Positions 6,116-6,846 of a DNA stretch of 6,846 nucleotides are shown one piece after another (position 1 is the stretch's first letter; each line of letters begins with the position of its first letter). A program made the position numbers and the translations under genes. Location of the stretch: assembly GCA_030447125.1 (NCBI GenBank), contig JAUJLZ010000101.1:1-6846 (forward strand), read 5' to 3'. The stretch is from Acidimicrobiales bacterium (GTDB lineage: Bacteria > Actinomycetota > Acidimicrobiia > Acidimicrobiales > CADCSY01). The notes beneath the pieces were generated by a model. That model made no database searches. It was not told the origin of the DNA and worked only from the letters and a program-made list of their open reading frames with translations.

Positions 6116-6463
6116 TCACGACGCCTGGGGCCGGTTGGCCTCGTCCACGTGGACCACGACCGGCTCGTGACCGTCGAGCTCAGCTCCCTCGTAGTCGGCG
6201 TAGGTGAGCACGATGACCCGGTCGCCCACGGCCACCAGACGGGCGGCGGCGCCGTTGAGGCAGACTTCGCCAGGCCCTCCGGGGATGGCGTAGGTCTCGA
6301 GTCGGGCCCCGTTGTCGACGTCGAGCACCTGGACCTGCTCGTGGGCCAAGATGTCGGCCTCTTCCATGAGACGGGGATCGAGGGAGATGGAGCCGACGTA
6401 GGCGATGTCGGCCCCGGTCACCGTGGCCCGGTGGATCTTCGATTTCAGCATCCGCCGCCTCAC
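6116..6463 (-). CDS. panD: aspartate 1-decarboxylase (pyruvoyl-dependent)
   Basis: PanD decarboxylates L-aspartate to beta-alanine for pantothenate and CoA synthesis. It is made as an inactive chain that cleaves itself between a Gly and a Ser, turning the Ser into the pyruvoyl cofactor. The protein has 115 residues. Starting at GTG 6463, the cleavage pair YVGS falls at Gly24-Ser25, and Lys9, Arg54, Thr57 and Tyr58 fall at the same numbers as in the E. coli enzyme, which strongly supports this start. The later ATG at 6451 would drop four residues. The conserved NGAAA motif begins at Asn70, two earlier than E. coli Asn72, so one loop is two residues shorter. The GTG overlaps the panC TGA as GTGA. 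No PanZ-like maturation factor is visible. Confidence 0.96.
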   Translation of the reverse strand: MRRRMLKSKIHRATVTGADIAYVGSISLDPRLMEEADILAHEQVQVLDVDNGARLETYAIPGGPGEVCLNGAAARLVAVGDRVIVLTYADYEGAELDGHEPVVVHVDEANRPQAS

Positions 6464-6846
6464 GCCGGAACCACCACCCGGATGTTGTCGATGAGACGTG
6501 CCCGACCGACCCGAGCGGCCAGCAAGAGACGCCGCTCGCCGTCGAGCGTCGCCGCCGGCGCCAGGGTGGCGGGATCGACCACGGCGACGTAGTCGACAGA
6601 CACCAGCGGCTCGGCCTCGACGATGGCCCCCACCAGGGCCACCACCTCGCCCGGATGGCGCGCACCGGCGACCACACAGGCCGCACCCGCCCGCAGTGCC
6701 CGGTAGAGCACGGCGGCGGCCGCACGCTCCTCGACCGACAGGTACTGGTTCCGGCTCGACAGGGCGACGCCGTCGAAGCCTCGCACCGTGGGGCAGGCCA
6801 CCACCTCGACCGGCAGCGACAGGTCGGCCACCAGCCGGCGCACCAC
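6460..6846 (-). CDS. panC: pantothenate synthetase, C-terminal part (5' end outside window)
   Basis: PanC joins pantoate and beta-alanine using ATP to make pantothenate. Only the last 128 residues are visible, and the frame is open at the right edge, so roughly the first 150 residues (including the HIGH-like nucleotide-binding motif) lie outside. Seen are [20 protein letters not shown], then [16 protein letters not shown], whose SSRN belongs to the mobile ATP-binding loop equivalent to KMSKS, and [12 protein letters not shown] in the C-terminal domain. The visible part ends as expected for the family, in [10 protein letters not shown]. It precedes panD, which supplies its beta-alanine, and overlaps it by four bases. 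The GTG at the window edge is not taken as a start. Confidence 0.93.
   Translation of the reverse strand: MVRRLVADLSLPVEVVACPTVRGFDGVALSSRNQYLSVEERAAAAVLYRALRAGAACVVAGARHPGEVVALVGAIVEAEPLVSVDYVAVVDPATLAPAATLDGERRLLLAARVGRARLIDNIRVVVPA

Noticed and set aside
5020..6207. Long plus-strand open frame opposite nadB and panD
   Set aside because: Same reason: a compositional shadow of nadB and panD with no recognisable domain.

Overview
The window is a dense stretch of bacterial chromosome of very high G+C, with G or C at most third codon positions. GTG starts are frequent and gene ends overlap heavily. The gene order panC-panD-nadB-nadC-coaX-lysS, with a type III pantothenate kinase beside a class II lysyl-tRNA synthetase, points to an actinobacterium. 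A deep branch such as the Acidimicrobiia is possible, but the lineage is inferred from gene order and composition, not from a search.

Layout from left to right. Bases 2-649 (+) hold the C-terminal two thirds of a trans-polyprenyl diphosphate synthase cut by the left edge. A 46-base gap with a GC-rich hairpin separates it from a convergent minus-strand block that fills the rest of the window. Read in the direction of transcription (right to left), that block is: panC (cut by the right edge), panD, nadB, nadC, coaX, lysS, a short gap with repeated and palindromic DNA, then a two-gene type II toxin-antitoxin module (Phd/YefM-type antitoxin and PIN-domain VapC-type toxin). No stretch longer than about 60 bases lacks a gene, and I see no RNA gene, insertion sequence or CRISPR array. 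The promoter of the cofactor operon must lie beyond the right edge.

How the genes fit together. PanD decarboxylates aspartate to beta-alanine, PanC joins beta-alanine to pantoate, and CoaX phosphorylates pantothenate, the first step toward coenzyme A. NadB oxidises aspartate to iminoaspartate, and NadC makes nicotinate mononucleotide from quinolinate on the way to NAD. The operon therefore splits aspartate between CoA and NAD synthesis. NadA (quinolinate synthase), which acts between NadB and NadC, is not in the window. Four of the five junctions from panC to lysS have the stop codon overlapping the next start, and the fifth is a 4-base gap, so translational coupling along the operon is likely. 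The toxin-antitoxin pair has the same kind of overlap and probably its own operator in the gap after lysS.

Nothing here looks like a wholly new system. The points most worth checking are the repeated palindrome before the antitoxin gene, the possible leaderless antitoxin start, the unusually short LysRS N-terminus with two competing starts, and the tight coupling of the aspartate-consuming cofactor genes.
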